The notes under the pieces are model-generated. The model did no database searches and had not been told where the DNA came from. It saw only the letters and a program-made list of their open reading frames with translations. The translations under genes were made by a program, and so were the position numbers. Shown here piece after piece: positions 11,761 through 21,905 of a DNA stretch of 64,000 bases (position 1 is its first letter; each line of letters starts with the position of its first letter). The stretch comes from Budorcas taxicolor (taxonomy: Eukaryota > Chordata > Mammalia > Artiodactyla > Bovidae): contig NC_068910.1 of NCBI RefSeq assembly GCF_023091745.1, forward strand, positions 135,921,170 through 135,985,169, read 5' to 3'.

Positions 11761-12049
11761 ATTTGATATGCTAGCTCTGATAACTCCAACATTTAAAGTT
11801 TTCAGGTGGGTCCAAATTCTCAGGGAAACTGCCTTTCTTGGATTCTGATGCTAATCAAATTGGGGTGGGGGATCTCCCCTGAGAATCTGTATTCCTGATC
11901 CTACCCTCATATAGGTTTTCAGCCTGAATTCACATGATTAGGCACTACCTTCACCCAAAGACAAAAAACTTGGATCCAAGAGTGTGATTAAAAATGACTC
12001 CACACTTACAATGCACATAAAATAATAATATAAGATATTATATATATAT
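11761..12049. other. Spacer without recognised feature
   Basis: No gene or assignable repeat seen. It ends in a short TA-rich run just before the next SINE. Confidence 0.4.
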
Positions 12050-12283
12050 GGGGGCTTCCCAGGTGGCGCTAGTGGTAAAGAACCTGCCTACCAATACAGG
12101 AGATGTAAAAAACGAGGGTTTGATCCCTGGGTCGGGAAGATCCCCTGGAGGAGGGCATGGCAACCCACTCCAGTATTCTTGCCTGGAGAATCCCCGTGGA
12201 CAGAGGAGACTGACAGGCTACAGTCCATGGGGTCGCAAGAGTCAGACACGACTGAAGTGGCTTCAGTAGCACAGCACAGCATA
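12050..12283 (+). mobile_element. Bov-tA SINE
   Basis: Sense SINE with GGGCTTCCCAGGTGGCGCTAG head, AACCCACTCCAGTATTCTTG body and GGGTCGCAAGAGTCAGACACG end. A long TATATG/ACAC microsatellite grows directly from its tail. Confidence 0.96.
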
Positions 12284-12390
12284 TATATGTGTGTGTATGT
12301 ATGTATATATATATACACACGTATGTATATATATACACACACGTATGTATATATATGTATATGTATGTATGTATGTATATATATATTAGG
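12284..12390. repeat. Compound microsatellite (TATATG / TATACACACG / TATG)n
   Basis: About 100 bp of alternating purine-pyrimidine DNA: TATATATG, GTATGTATGTATATATATA, then two diverged copies of a TATACACACGTATGTATA motif. It sits at the 3' end of the SINE, a common origin of microsatellites, and is likely polymorphic. Confidence 0.95.
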
Positions 12391-12424
12391 TTAGCACAAG
12401 AAATAACCATGTTCTATACTACAG

Positions 12425-14216
12425 AAAACAATCCACAGATTTAAGGTGATCCCTATCACAATACCCATGACGTTTTTCACAAAATCGGAACAAATATCCT
12501 CAAATTTATACGGAACCACAGTAGACCCAGAATCGCCACAGCAATCCTGAGGAGAAAGAACAAAGCTGAAGGCATAATCCTCCAAGACTTTAGATAATGC
12601 TATAAAGCTGCATAATCAAAACAGACTGGTATTGGCACAAAAAAACAGATATATAGGTCAATGGAACAGAATAGAGAGCCTAGAAATAAACCCAACACCT
12701 ATGGTCAATTAATCATTGACAAAGGACGTAAGAATATACAATGGGGAAGAGATGGTCTCTTAAGCAAGTGATGTTGGGAAAGTTGGGATAGCTTCATGTA
12801 AATCAATGAAGTTAGAACACATCCCCATACTAGACACAAAAATAAACTCAAAATGGCTTAAAGACTTAAATATAAGACATGACATCATAAACTCCTAGAA
12901 GAGAACATAGGCAAAACATTCTCTGACGTAAATTATATCAATGTTTTCTTAACTTAGTCTCTAACCAAACTTTACAAGCTTTCCATACAGCAAAGGAAAC
13001 TAGGAAAAGTCAACCTACAGTGGGAGAAAAGTTTGTGAATGATGTGACCAACAAGGTGTTAATATCCAACATACACAAACAGCTCATACAACTCAATATC
13101 AAAAGAACAAACAACTGATCTAAAAAATGGGCAGAAGACCTAATAGACATTTCTCCAAAGAAGACATACAGATTGCCAATAGGCATATGAGAAAATGCCC
13201 AACATTGCTAATTATCAAACCAGAAAAGATGAAGTACCATGTCAGAGCAGTCAGAATGGCTATCACCGAAAGTCTACAAATAATAAATGAAGGTGAGGAT
13301 GTGGAGAAGAGGGAACCCTCTTACACTGTTTGTGGGGATGTGAATTAGTGCAGCCACTATGGAGAACAATATGGAGGTGGTGGCTCAGAGGTAAAAGCCT
13401 CTGCCTACAATGCGGGAGACCTGGGTTCGATCCCTGGGTCAGGAAGATCCCCTGGAGAAGGAAATGGTAACCCACTCCAGTATTCTTGCCTGGAGAATCC
13501 CATGGACAGAGACGCCTGGTAGGCTACAGTCCATGGGGTTGCGAAGAGTCGGACATGACGAGCGACTTCACTTTCACTTTAAAAAATGAAAAATGAAGCT
13601 ACCAATGATCCAGCAATCCCATTCCAGGGCATTTATCCAGAAGAGATGAAAACTCTAACTAAAAAAGACACATGCCCTTCAATGTTTGTAGCAGTACTAT
13701 TTATAATAGTCAAGACATGTAAGCAACCTAAGTGTCCACCAACAGATGAATGGATAAAGATGTGGTATAAATAAACAATGGAATATTAACTATAAAAAAT
13801 GAAATATTGCCATTCGCAGCAACATGAATGGACCTAGAGAACATCGTTCTGAGCAGATTCAGACAGAGAAAGAAATATTATATGATATCACTTATATGCG
13901 GAATCCAAAAAATAATACAAATGAATCTACATACAAAACAGATTCACAGACATGGAAGACAAACTTACAATTACCAAAGGGGAAAGGAGGGGGATAAATT
14001 AGGAATCTGGGGTTAACAGATATAAATTAATAAGCATAAAATAGATGAGCAAAAAGGATTAAGTATGTAACACAGGGAACTATATTCAATATCTTGTAAT
14101 GACCTTGTAATGGAAAATAATCTGAAATAAAAAGTATATTTATGTGATGCAATTTGCTGTATACCTGAAACTAACATACTATTGTATGTAAATATACTTC
14201 AATTAAAAAAAAAAAG
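12425..14216 (+). mobile_element. L1 LINE, 5'-truncated, with nested SINE
   Basis: Sense L1 covering the ORF2 C-terminal half and 3' UTR. It starts near CAATCCACAGATTTAAGGTG and ends at a poly(A) run (AATTAAAAAAAAAAAG). ORF2 is interrupted by stops and frameshifts; the open pieces 13127-13348 and 13586-13774 are relics. A Bov-tA SINE at about 13372-13580 splits it. Confidence 0.92.
13372..13580 (+). mobile_element. Bov-tA SINE nested in L1
   Basis: Inserted after ATGGAGAACAATATGGAGG of the L1. The SINE carries CTGGGTTCGATCCCTGGGTC, CCACTCCAGTATTCTTGCC and GAGTCGGACATGACGAGCG, after which L1 text resumes with AATGAAGCTACCAATGATCC. Confidence 0.95.
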
Positions 14217-14377
14217 AAAAGAAATAGCCATGTTGAGGGAAAAGACAGATTCGAGTAAAGCTAAGTTAAAGACATATCAAGTTATTTTCAAGGAAGTCAT
14301 GTTCTTACATGTCAGCCTTAGTCAGTGAATCTTTGTGATCATGATTTGGGGTGGGGGGACAGGAAACATGAGAAGAA

Positions 14378-14607
14378 AGTGAAAGTGAAAGTGAAGTCAC
14401 TCAGTCGTGTCCGACTCTTTGCGACCGCGTGGACTGTAGCCTGCCAGGTTCTTCCCTCCATGGGACTTCCTAGGCAATAGTACTGGAGTGGGCTGCCATT
14501 TCCTTCTCCAGGGGATCTTCCCGACCCAGGGATCAAACCCGGGTCTCCCACATTGCTCCCGCATTGCAGGCAGACGCTTTACTGTCTGAGCCACCAGGGA
14601 AGCCCAC
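14378..14607 (-). mobile_element. Bov-tA SINE with GTGAAA tail
   Basis: Antisense SINE. The plus strand shows GTGAAAGTGAAAGTGAAGTC, then CGTGTCCGACTCTTTGCGACC, and ends GAGCCACCAGGGAAGCCC. A 12-bp duplication (ATTGCTCCCGC/ATTGCAGGC region) lies near the head. Confidence 0.95.
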
Positions 14608-15199
14608 ACGAGAGGACTGGACAGCAGTCACATCAGTGCTCTCTCAGGATGTGGCCCCAGACGACTATGGGGAGCCTGAATGGCTCCACAACAGTTGAGG
14701 CTGGATGCAATGGGGAGATGCTATGTCTAGGCCTCTGAGGCTGGTTCAGGAATAACTGCTGGCTGGCTGCTTCTCAGCACGTGGGAGGGAAGGTGAGCTG
14801 GGATCATAACTTGAGCACAAGGCCTACGGAGCAAGACAGCCTGTGGCCACACGGCCTGCAGAAGTCTGTGGTCCTCCATCCCAGCCTTGCCCACTCTCCT
14901 TCTTCACTCTTATTCTGCCCAAGCTGATGCCATTGGCTGGGGCTGCTCCATCTCCGTGGTGCAGCCTTGCAAAAACTGATTTTGGTCTCTGTGAGGGTTA
15001 TCTAACAATTCAGTGAGTGTTTTCAAAGTACCTAATGTATTTTTTAAACAGGAAAGAATCCTACAATGTTTGCTTTATAATACGCATGCTTTTGTCACTT
15101 AGCAAAATATCACAAGCATCTTTCCAGACATCAAGAACATCCATCCGCTTCCACCAGCTGCAAGCTCTCCAACCATCATGTATCTATTGCTCCCTCTAC
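14608..15199. other. Unique stretch
   Basis: No gene recognised. Part of 15040-15130 (TCACTTAGCAAAATATCAC, AGCATCTTTCCAGACATC) resembles a very old antisense L1M 3' region but is too diverged to call. Confidence 0.35.
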
Positions 15200-15475
15200 T
15201 CTCTTCAGTTGGCACCTTCCTTTCCATCCATAAACGTGTTTGATTCTCTACCATTCTTACAGAAACAAGCAACTAAAACTCTCCCTGAAATTGGATGTGC
15301 CCTCTATCTACTTCCTCCATCTCCCCTTCTCCTCGCAGGAAACCTCAGACCATTCACATTTGCTGAATTCATTGCTCATGTCTTATTCTTCGCCACAGGG
15401 TCTGGCTTTTCTCACCACTGGTGTCCTGACACAGCCCTCTCAAGAGCCACCTGATTTTCTATCTGTCAAACCCAA
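15200..15475 (-). repeat. Possible L2 LINE fragment, antisense
   Basis: Pyrimidine-rich text with CTCTATCTACTTCCTCCATCTC, CATTTGCTGAATTCATTG and CACCTGATTTTCTATCTGTCA is reminiscent of antisense L2. The similarity is weak, and the 145-codon open frame over it shows no host-gene motif. Confidence 0.3.
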
Positions 15476-15657
15476 TTAACCCAATTAGATGGCATTGCAG
15501 GCCCCTACATCGCCTGCCATTTGACTATAGGGATTCCTATTTCCTTCTAGAGGATCCTCTGACATTGTGAAAGGCTGGGAAACCAAAAGCTACATTTTGT
15601 AGATTCCCTTGAAGTTGGGTTATGCAAGTTAGGTTTTAAGAATTTAGATAGCACATG

Positions 15658-15775
15658 TCAGACTTGCCTAGTGGTCTGAAGGTTAAGACTTTGGGCTTCT
15701 ACTGCAGGGGGCGCAGTTTCCACCGGGGTCAGGGAAGTTCCTCAATCCACACAATGGGGCTAAAGGAAAAAAGAG
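15658..15775 (+). mobile_element. CHR-2-type SINE, diverged
   Basis: Sense copy with ACTTGCCTAGTGGTCTGAAGG and CTGCAGGGGGCGCAGTTTCC, ending in an A-rich segment. Confidence 0.65.
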
Positions 15776-15782
15776 GGAGGGG

Positions 15783-15881
15783 ATATGTGTATTCCTGTAG
15801 CTGATTCACTTTGTTGGACAGCAGAAACTAACACAACGTTGTAAAGCACTTATCCTCCAATTAAAAAAAAAAAGAAGAAAG
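15783..15881 (+). mobile_element. L1 3' terminus fragment
   Basis: Only the last ~100 bp of a ruminant L1: GATTCACTTTGTTGGACAGC, AACACAACGTTGTAAAGC, then a poly(A) run. It is an extreme 5' truncation. Confidence 0.8.
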
Positions 15882-16715
15882 CAGAAGTGAAACAGGCCAT
15901 CTTTCTTTCTCCTGGCAAACAAGATTATGCAGACATGAGGTTTTCCTGCAGCAACTTCAGCTCTCCAGTGTCCAGCCCAGCTTTGTGTGTAATAGCAGTT
16001 ACGGCAGCATTCCAACTCTCAGCAACATCGCTATTAGTAACTTCAACTGAGTTCTGAGGTGGCCTTTATACTTGCCTGTCACACAAATGGTACCTCCTCC
16101 AGAGAGTTATTTCTGGCTGTTCAGAGTCTTTCATGGAGGCCCAAACTATAGCCTATTCTTCCAGTGCACCTACTGATTTTTAGTACCTAACTGCCTGTTT
16201 AGCTTCTCTTTCTATTGGCTTCTATTTCCCGTACTGATCTGGCCCCTCGGTATCAGAAGCAGCCGTCGGCAGTAGGCCTTCATGAAAGAGAATATTTATA
16301 TGCTGAAAGAAAACAGTCACAGGTTGGTTAGGTAGGGGCTGTGTGGGCACTGCTTGTACCTTCCTGGGGCCAGGTACGTATTCTCTGGGCTGTGGCTCTA
16401 AGAAGTGCACCCTTCCCTTGTGCTTATCCCGAGACCACCCAGAGCTTCTTGGCCAATGATCAGCTCTGCCACACCAGTGAAACTCTGTCCCACACTCACC
16501 TGCTTTTCCCCTTTGACCACATGTCCCATCACTGTGCTTTCATCTGCTGTGTCTGTGTTGGAAGACCTTCTGGTCCCTAGGCTCCACCTCGCAATCTGGT
16601 CCACACTGTGGGGAAAGAGAACAGTCAAATTCCTTCCCCCAAGAACTAAAGCAAATAGATAAAAGAAAAAAGAAGAGAAAATAACTACCAGTCTACCTTC
16701 TTTGTCTAGGAAAAA
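15882..16715. other. Unique stretch
   Basis: No recognised exon or repeat. Short overlapping frames on both strands lack any family signature. Confidence 0.4.
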
Positions 16716-16915
16716 AAATTCAAGAATGAGGACAAAACAAAGGTATTTTCAGGTAAACCAAAATTGAAAGACCTTCACAAGCAGATCCTAGGACATTTGA
16801 AAGGAGATATACATATAAATACACATGTAGACATATACACAAATATATATCAGGCAGAAGGAAAAATGACTTCAGAGGAGAGAGCCGAGACGGAAGTAGG
16901 AGCTGGGCCTTAGAT
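16716..16915 (+). mobile_element. Ancient L1 fragment
   Basis: Diverged sense L1 text: AAAGGTATTTTCAGGTAAACC, TTCACAAGCAGATCCTAGGAC and CAGGCAGAAGGAAAAATGAC. An AT-rich ACATATA segment in the middle looks like microsatellite growth. Confidence 0.55.
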
Positions 16916-17117
16916 GGGTGACATCCAGAAGGTGGAGTCGAGTGGAGGCCATCCTCCTGCTGCATTGCTCTCTTCTGGTGGTAAGCTCAAGCAGGCGGGT
17001 AAGTTTTCTCCATCAGCCTCCAGTTTCACTCACCAGCTTCATAGGCGCTGACAGGGAGCAAAGATCTTTGGGTTATGAGGTCACAGCCATGTTGCTGGTT
17101 CCAAGGTCACAATACAT

Positions 17118-17185
17118 TGTGTTTCTTTAAAAAACAAATGTATTGGAGTATAGTCAATTTACAATGTTGTGTTTGCACTGTGTCC
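17118..17185 (-). mobile_element. L1 3' terminus fragment, antisense
   Basis: TTTAAAAAACAAATGTATTGG followed by AGTATAGTCAATTTACAATGTTG is the reverse complement of the ruminant L1 3' end. Only about 65 bp remain. Confidence 0.7.
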
Positions 17186-17619
17186 TTGAACTTAATCATT
17201 GCAGGGGTGGCTTCCTGTGTCCCACCCTCCTGACAGGGGGACAAAGGTAGTGGCTCCAACAATGGGTCAGTTTTGCAGCTTCTGGGCCCATCCAGCACCT
17301 CTGAAGTTTTCATAAGCAACTGTTTTCCATATGAAACTACTTGAGGATTAAAAAGTACATGATTGTTGGAGAATATAAACAAAAACTCTGACTCAAAATG
17401 GTGTAAACAATTTATCACATCACATAACAAGGCGGGCAGAGTTTGCTGCTGCCAAGGTTCCTCTGGGCTTCTCGGTGATCTTTGTGATTCTGCCTTTCTT
17501 GTTGTGTAGACATCTTCCTCACGCAGGCAGCAAGATGGCAGGCAGCCATCCCATCCAAACAAGACAATGTGGAGAAGAGTCTATGTTTTTTATGTATGTC
17601 TTTTTTTGTTGTTGCTTCT
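17186..17619. other. Unique stretch
   Basis: Nothing recognised. A minus-strand open frame of 151 codons (17107-17562) overlaps the neighbouring L1 tail and has no domain-like sequence. Confidence 0.4.
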
Positions 17620-18345
17620 TTTAAAATAGTTTTATTGACATACAAGTAACATGCATACAATTCATTAATGTATATAGTTCAGTGATTTTAGGATATTTAC
17701 AGATATGTGTAATCATTACCATCATCTTCAGAATATTTACCTCCAAGAAGAAACCTCATATCCCATTCCCCTGCTCACCACCCCAGCCCTAAGCCACCAC
17801 TAACCTATTTTCTGTCTCTATAGGTTTCCTGTTCTGACTTTCACATGAATGGGGTCATATAGTATGTGGTCTTTGGTGGCTGGCTTCTCTCACTTAGAAT
17901 GTTTCCAAGGTTCATCCATGTGGTAGCAGGTATCAGTACGGATTTCCTTTTTTATAGCCAAGTGCTATTCTATTCTATGGCTATACCACATTTGTTTATC
18001 CATTCATCTGTTGATGAATATTTGAGTTGAACTTCTAGATATCATGAATAATGCTGCTATAAGCACTTGCTTAGAAGGTTCTATGTGGAAACACATTTTC
18101 ATTTCCCTTGGCATGTATCTAGGAGTGGAACTGCTGGGTTCCACTGGATTTAGTCATTTTATGGACAGCCAGGTTGTTTTCCAAGTGCTTCCCACCATCA
18201 GTATGGACTCTGAATTTCCCAAATCATGACCAATATTTGTTGCTATCTGGCTTTTTAAATTCTAGTCATCCTAGTGGATGTGAACTGGTATTTATTATGG
18301 TTTTGATTTGTATGTACATCCCTTTAAATCAAGGGAATCATTTCT
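17620..18345 (-). mobile_element. Ancient L1M, antisense
   Basis: Antisense L1M covering 3' UTR and ORF2 end. Markers are TTTTATTGACATACAAGTAAC, GGTTCATCCATGTGGTAGC, CACATTTGTTTATCCATTC, AGGAGTGGAACTGCTGGGTTC and CATCCTAGTGGATGTGAACTGG. It is moderately well preserved. Confidence 0.85.
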
Positions 18346-18727
18346 AGATGTCCCCCACCTGACTTTTCACTAAGTCCCATTGGCCAGAAGGTATCAGATA
18401 CACATTCCTAAACCAATCAGTGGCAAGGGAAATGGGATTTCCATTGAGGACCCATTTCCTGGTTTGAAGTTGGGGCACTTGGCTGCCACCTTTAAGGCAC
18501 ACAGACATCCAGAGAAGAGGGCTCACCCTAACATCAGGTTCTGTTAGAAGGAGGAAGTGAGACAGAGGATTGGCTGTGTAGCTACGTCATGTGTGTGGCT
18601 TCTATGACACCAGGCTCTGATTGATGGCTTTCCTTCTTTTCCTCTGACCATTTCTTCTTAGGCGCCTCTTCCTCTGTCTACTACCGTCCACTCAGTACTT
18701 CCTCTTCATCATCCACACTCTTTGGGG
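18346..18727. other. Unique stretch left of the retrocopy
   Basis: No gene or repeat recognised. It represents the pre-insertion locus next to the DPPA2 retrocopy. Confidence 0.4.
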
Positions 18728-18743
18728 CATCTCATTTATTTTC
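18728..18743. repeat. Left target-site duplication of the DPPA2 retrocopy
   Basis: CATCTCATTTATTTTC, identical to 20581-20596. It immediately precedes the T-run that is the poly(A) tail of the minus-strand insert. Confidence 0.95.
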
Positions 18744-18756
18744 TTTTTTTTTTTTT

Positions 18757-18905
18757 CAAATGTTTATAGCAGCTTTATTCATAATTGCCAAAACTTGGAA
18801 GTAACCAAGGTGGCCTTCAAGATATCAATGGATATATTATGGTACATCCAGACAATAGAGTATTCAGCATTAAGTCAAAAATTGCTAAAAAAAAAGTATT
18901 AACTA
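18757..18905 (+). mobile_element. L1 ORF2-end fragment inside the retrocopy 3' UTR
   Basis: Plus-strand L1 text TGTTTATAGCAGCTTTATTC, GTAACCAAGGTGGCCTTC and GAGTATTCAGCATTAAGTC. It is antisense to the DPPA2 transcript and was carried in with it. Confidence 0.75.
18774..18779 (-). promoter_or_regulatory. Poly(A) signal of the retrocopied mRNA
   Basis: AATAAA in the minus-strand sense (TTTATT on plus), 18 bp from the T-run. It lies inside an antisense L1 fragment, so the parental transcript apparently used an L1-supplied polyadenylation signal. Confidence 0.8.
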
Positions 18906-19104
18906 AAACAAAACCAAATTACATTCTATCAATGCATAGCTAGTAACAGTCACTTTCAGGTAAACCTTCAGTACAGAATACAGACATTCCTATCTGTACT
19001 CAAGGCATCAGGCCACACTGAGGATGGTGAGAACAGAGTATAGCAGTCACTGGGATGTGAATCACTCTAACTGTGGGCTCTCCACCATTTGTCCCTTGTC
19101 CTCT

Positions 19105-19195
19105 GATTACTAGTAAGGAGATTGAATCAGTGATCAAAAACTTCTCATCAAGCAAAAGTCCAAGACCAGATGACTTCAGTGGTGAATTCTAACTT
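19105..19195 (+). mobile_element. L1 ORF2 fragment inside the retrocopy 3' UTR
   Basis: TTACTAGTAAGGAGATTGAATC, CAAGACCAGATGACTTCAG and TGGTGAATTCTAAC match the L1 RT-upstream region in sense. The fragment is short and isolated. Confidence 0.7.
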
Positions 19196-19600
19196 TTTAA
19201 AAATTGAGGTAAAACCATATAAAACATTACGTTACAGATGTACAGGGCTTCCCAGATGGCACAGTGGTAAAGAATCCTCCTGCCAATGCAGGAGATGCAG
19301 GTTTGATCCCTGGGCCAGGAAGTTTCGCCTGGAGAAGGAAATGGCAAGTTCTCCACCAATATTCTTGCCTGGAAAACTCCATGGACAGCAAAGCCTGGCA
19401 GACTGAAGTCCATGAGTTCCCAAAGAATCGAGCACAACTGAACGACTGAGCAATTGAGCAGACACATGCACACACCCACTACAGACAGACAACATAGTAA
19501 TTCAATATTTGATACTACAAAAATCTAGTTACTGTGATTACCATAAAATTACCCCCTTCACCCATTTCCCCACCTCCCATTCCTTCCCCTCTGGTAATCA
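19196..19600 (-). mobile_element. Ancient L1M 3' region in the retrocopy 3' UTR, split by a SINE
   Basis: Antisense L1M text on the plus strand (AAAACATTACGTTACAGATG, then after the SINE ACAACATAGTAATTCAATATTTG) continues across the Bov-tA insertion. Confidence 0.55.
19244..19475 (+). mobile_element. Bov-tA SINE inserted in the DPPA2 retrocopy
   Basis: Sense SINE from GGGCTTCCCAGATGGCACAG to GAATCGAGCACAACTGAACG plus a CACACACCC tail. It may have been in the parental 3' UTR or inserted after retroposition. Confidence 0.92.
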
Positions 19601-20580
19601 CTTATTCTGTTTTAAGATGTGGCCCATTTGAAAGCAATGATGTTGATGTATCCAAACCAGGTTTCTTCCTCCTCCCCATTGCGATTAATCTTTTCATAAT
19701 CTTCTTATTCCTCTTAGCACATTCAGGGCATAACAGGTTATCTTCCATGTCTGGGGGTGCAAAAGTGCAGGCAGGTAACACGAAGAGGGGAGGTCATCCT
19801 CCTGGGGGTGTCAGGCACCCAGGTCCGACCTGCTTGGAACTGCAGGCGGACCCAACGTTCTGTGTCTGCCAAGAGCGGTCTGCCATGGACCACACACCAC
19901 CAGACACCTGACGCTTGTGGCAGAAAGGATTCAGAGGTACGAAGGGCACGTGAATTCACAGCCTTTGGGTGAACAGCCCTTGCAGCAATTCTTGACCATG
20001 CTGCCAGCATGGCTACCTGAGCTGAAGTTACCACCTCAACCATTTTAGTCCTTTCCTCTCACTCATCTTCCTTTTCTGGACAGTTCCCCTCTTGGTCACC
20101 ATGCTGTGTTTCCTTGAACGTGAGTGCATTCGGGCCTCCTGTGATGATTTGGGAATATACTGATCTTTTTCAGGATAAGCATGTTCCTGGAGTCTCCGAT
20201 AAACTTCTATTTTCTGGCCGTCGGTACTCAGCTTAAGTTGTTGGCACCAGTACCGCAAAGTGTCCCGACTCACATTGTTAATCGGAGGCAATGTGGTCGG
20301 CAAGGGACAAACTGATCTTCTAAAGCTAGAGCTTGGACAATCTTCCCTCAAGCTCATTTGTTTCAGGAAGAGGAACTTGATCATCTGTATTCAGTGCCTC
20401 CTCTTTGACTTCTGAAGTTGAGGAAACACCTTCCACTTGATGGTCTTCAATAATTTCCTCATTAACTGGCAGTGTAAGAATCACATTTTCTTCATCTAAT
20501 GGCCCTTCAAAGAAATTCTTCCCGTAATTTGAGTATGCCATTTCAAGTAATGCTCAGAGAAAGGCAGAGCCACAATGTTC

Positions 20581-20596
20581 CATCTCATTTATTTTC
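20581..20596. repeat. Right target-site duplication of the DPPA2 retrocopy
   Basis: CATCTCATTTATTTTC, abutting the 5' end of the retrocopied mRNA. It matches 18728-18743 base for base. Confidence 0.95.
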
Positions 20597-20654
20597 ATGA
20601 TTTCCATTTCCTTTTGATGACTTCAGAAATTGTTTTTCCTGAGCTTCAGATATA

Positions 20655-21190
20655 CTGATAATAAATAATAATAGAATTGCCATTTTAAGATACTTATGCT
20701 CCAGGCAGGGGCTTCCCTGGTAGCTCAGCTGGTAAAGAATCTGCAATGCAGGAGACCCTGGTTCGATTCCTGGGTTGGGAAGATCCACTGGAGAAGGGAT
20801 AGGCTACCACTCCAGTATTCTTGGGCTTCCCTGGTGGTTCAGCTGGAATCCACCTGCAATGTGGGAAACCTGGGTTTGATCTCTGAGTTGGAAAGATCCT
20901 CTGGAAAAGGGAATGGCTACCTACTCCAGTATTCTGACCTGGAGAATTACATGGACTATTCCATAGGGTCACAAAGAGTCAGACTGAGTGACTTTCATGC
21001 TCCGGGCACAGTACGTTATCTCATTTTACTCTCATCACAACCCTAAAATTCTATTCTTATCCCTGTCTTATAGATGAAAGAATAGGTTTAGAGAGATTAA
21101 GGCTTTTTACTCAAAGCAACCAACTGAGTAGGTTGACACAAGCAGGAGTTGGACCCAGTCTCTGACTCCAGAAGCCAAATCCACTTCCTG
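20655..21190 (+). mobile_element. MIR SINE, split by Bov-A2
   Basis: Sense MIR. TTATGCTCCAGGCA lies left of the insert, and GGGCACAGTACGTTATCTC, CATCACAACCCTAAAATTC and CTTATAGATGAAAGAATAGG lie right of it. The two halves rejoin after removing the Bov-A2. Confidence 0.8.
20708..20996 (+). mobile_element. Bov-A2 SINE (dimer) with 12-bp target-site duplication
   Basis: Two GGGCTTCCCTGGTNG-headed monomers in tandem, joined at CTCCAGTATTCTTGGGCTTCC. Flanking direct repeat ATGCTCCAGGCA (20696-20707) versus ATGCTCCGGGCA (20997-21008), one mismatch. Confidence 0.95.
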
Positions 21191-21744
21191 TTAGGCTTCT
21201 GCACTTCCCTCAAACACAGGGCAGCCAAAAAGAACATATCATCTCCCCATGACTTGCCCTACCCGCCCACTACGCTCCCCCCCCCCCCACCCCCTGGCGT
21301 GTTCCCTGCAGCAGAGAGGGAACCAGTTTATCCAGGTATTGAGTCCAGAGACCCAAGAGTCATCTTCCATCTTAAAAACGAATAGTTTTCTATGTGTGCA
21401 TAATAAAATATTGAGAAGCAAGATGGTCTAAAGTAGACCACACTCATTTCTCTGCTTTTCTTCCCCCACCTGAACCCACACTCCTAACTACAGCCAGAGA
21501 GCGCGCGTTACTCTCCTGTATAAAACCTCTGAAGGAGGGGTGGTCAGCCCCTCACCACCCTCAGGACCAAGTCCACGTTCCTGATTATGACTTCCAAGGC
21601 TCCCCAAGGCCGCCAGCAATCTCTCCAGCCTCCACTCTCACCTCTTTGTGTACAGAGCTCGGCGCTCCAGAAACATGACGTTTTCCTGTAGTCTCCTCTA
21701 TTCTTCGCTCATATTGCTTCCTTTGCAGGACACCCTTAAAATAT
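21191..21744. other. Unique stretch with poly(C) run
   Basis: No exon recognised. A C-run at 21276-21289 is followed by ACCCCCTGGC. Confidence 0.45.
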
Positions 21745-21905
21745 GCAGGTTAAGACAAGCTTTGGCATTGAGCCGACCTAGTTTCAAATTCTTGCTCTGT
21801 CATGGTGAAAGAGCATTTAGTCTCTCAACTCCAATGTATTATTTATCTGTAAAATGAGTATAACCCTACCTCAGGGCTGTCGTGAAGATGGATTAAACAA
21901 ACTGG
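21745..21905 (+). mobile_element. MIR SINE
   Basis: Sense MIR core: CTAGTTTCAAATTCTTGCTC, ATTTATCTGTAAAATGAG and CTACCTCAGGGCTGTCGTG. Confidence 0.75.

Larger units (their letters stand above)
18744..20580 (-). pseudogene. DPPA2: Processed retrocopy of DPPA2 (developmental pluripotency associated 2)
   Basis: An intronless minus-strand copy of the DPPA2 mRNA, whose product is a SAP-domain chromatin protein of pluripotent cells. The reading frame starts at the ATG at 20541 (KNFFEGPLDEENVILTLPV) and passes through a SAP-like segment (LPPINNVSRDTLRYWCQQL, KIEVYRRLQEHAYP). It continues through the conserved C-terminal region (AWSRIAARAVHPKAVNSRA, ASGVWWCVVHGRPLLADTE, GWVRLQF-like) to a cysteine pair (LLCPECAKRNKK) and stops at 19602-19604. 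Three frameshifts break it, near 20330-20375, 20040-20055 and 19747-19752. A 16-bp perfect target-site duplication, a T-run (poly(A) tail) at 18744-18756 and an AATAAA on the minus strand at 18774-18779 define an L1-mediated retroposition. The 3' UTR contains L1 pieces and a later Bov-tA insert. No intron remains and no protein is expected. Confidence 0.95.

Noticed and set aside
12284..12390. CRISPR-like periodic repeat
   Set aside because: It is a simple alternating microsatellite in a mammalian genome without unique spacers.
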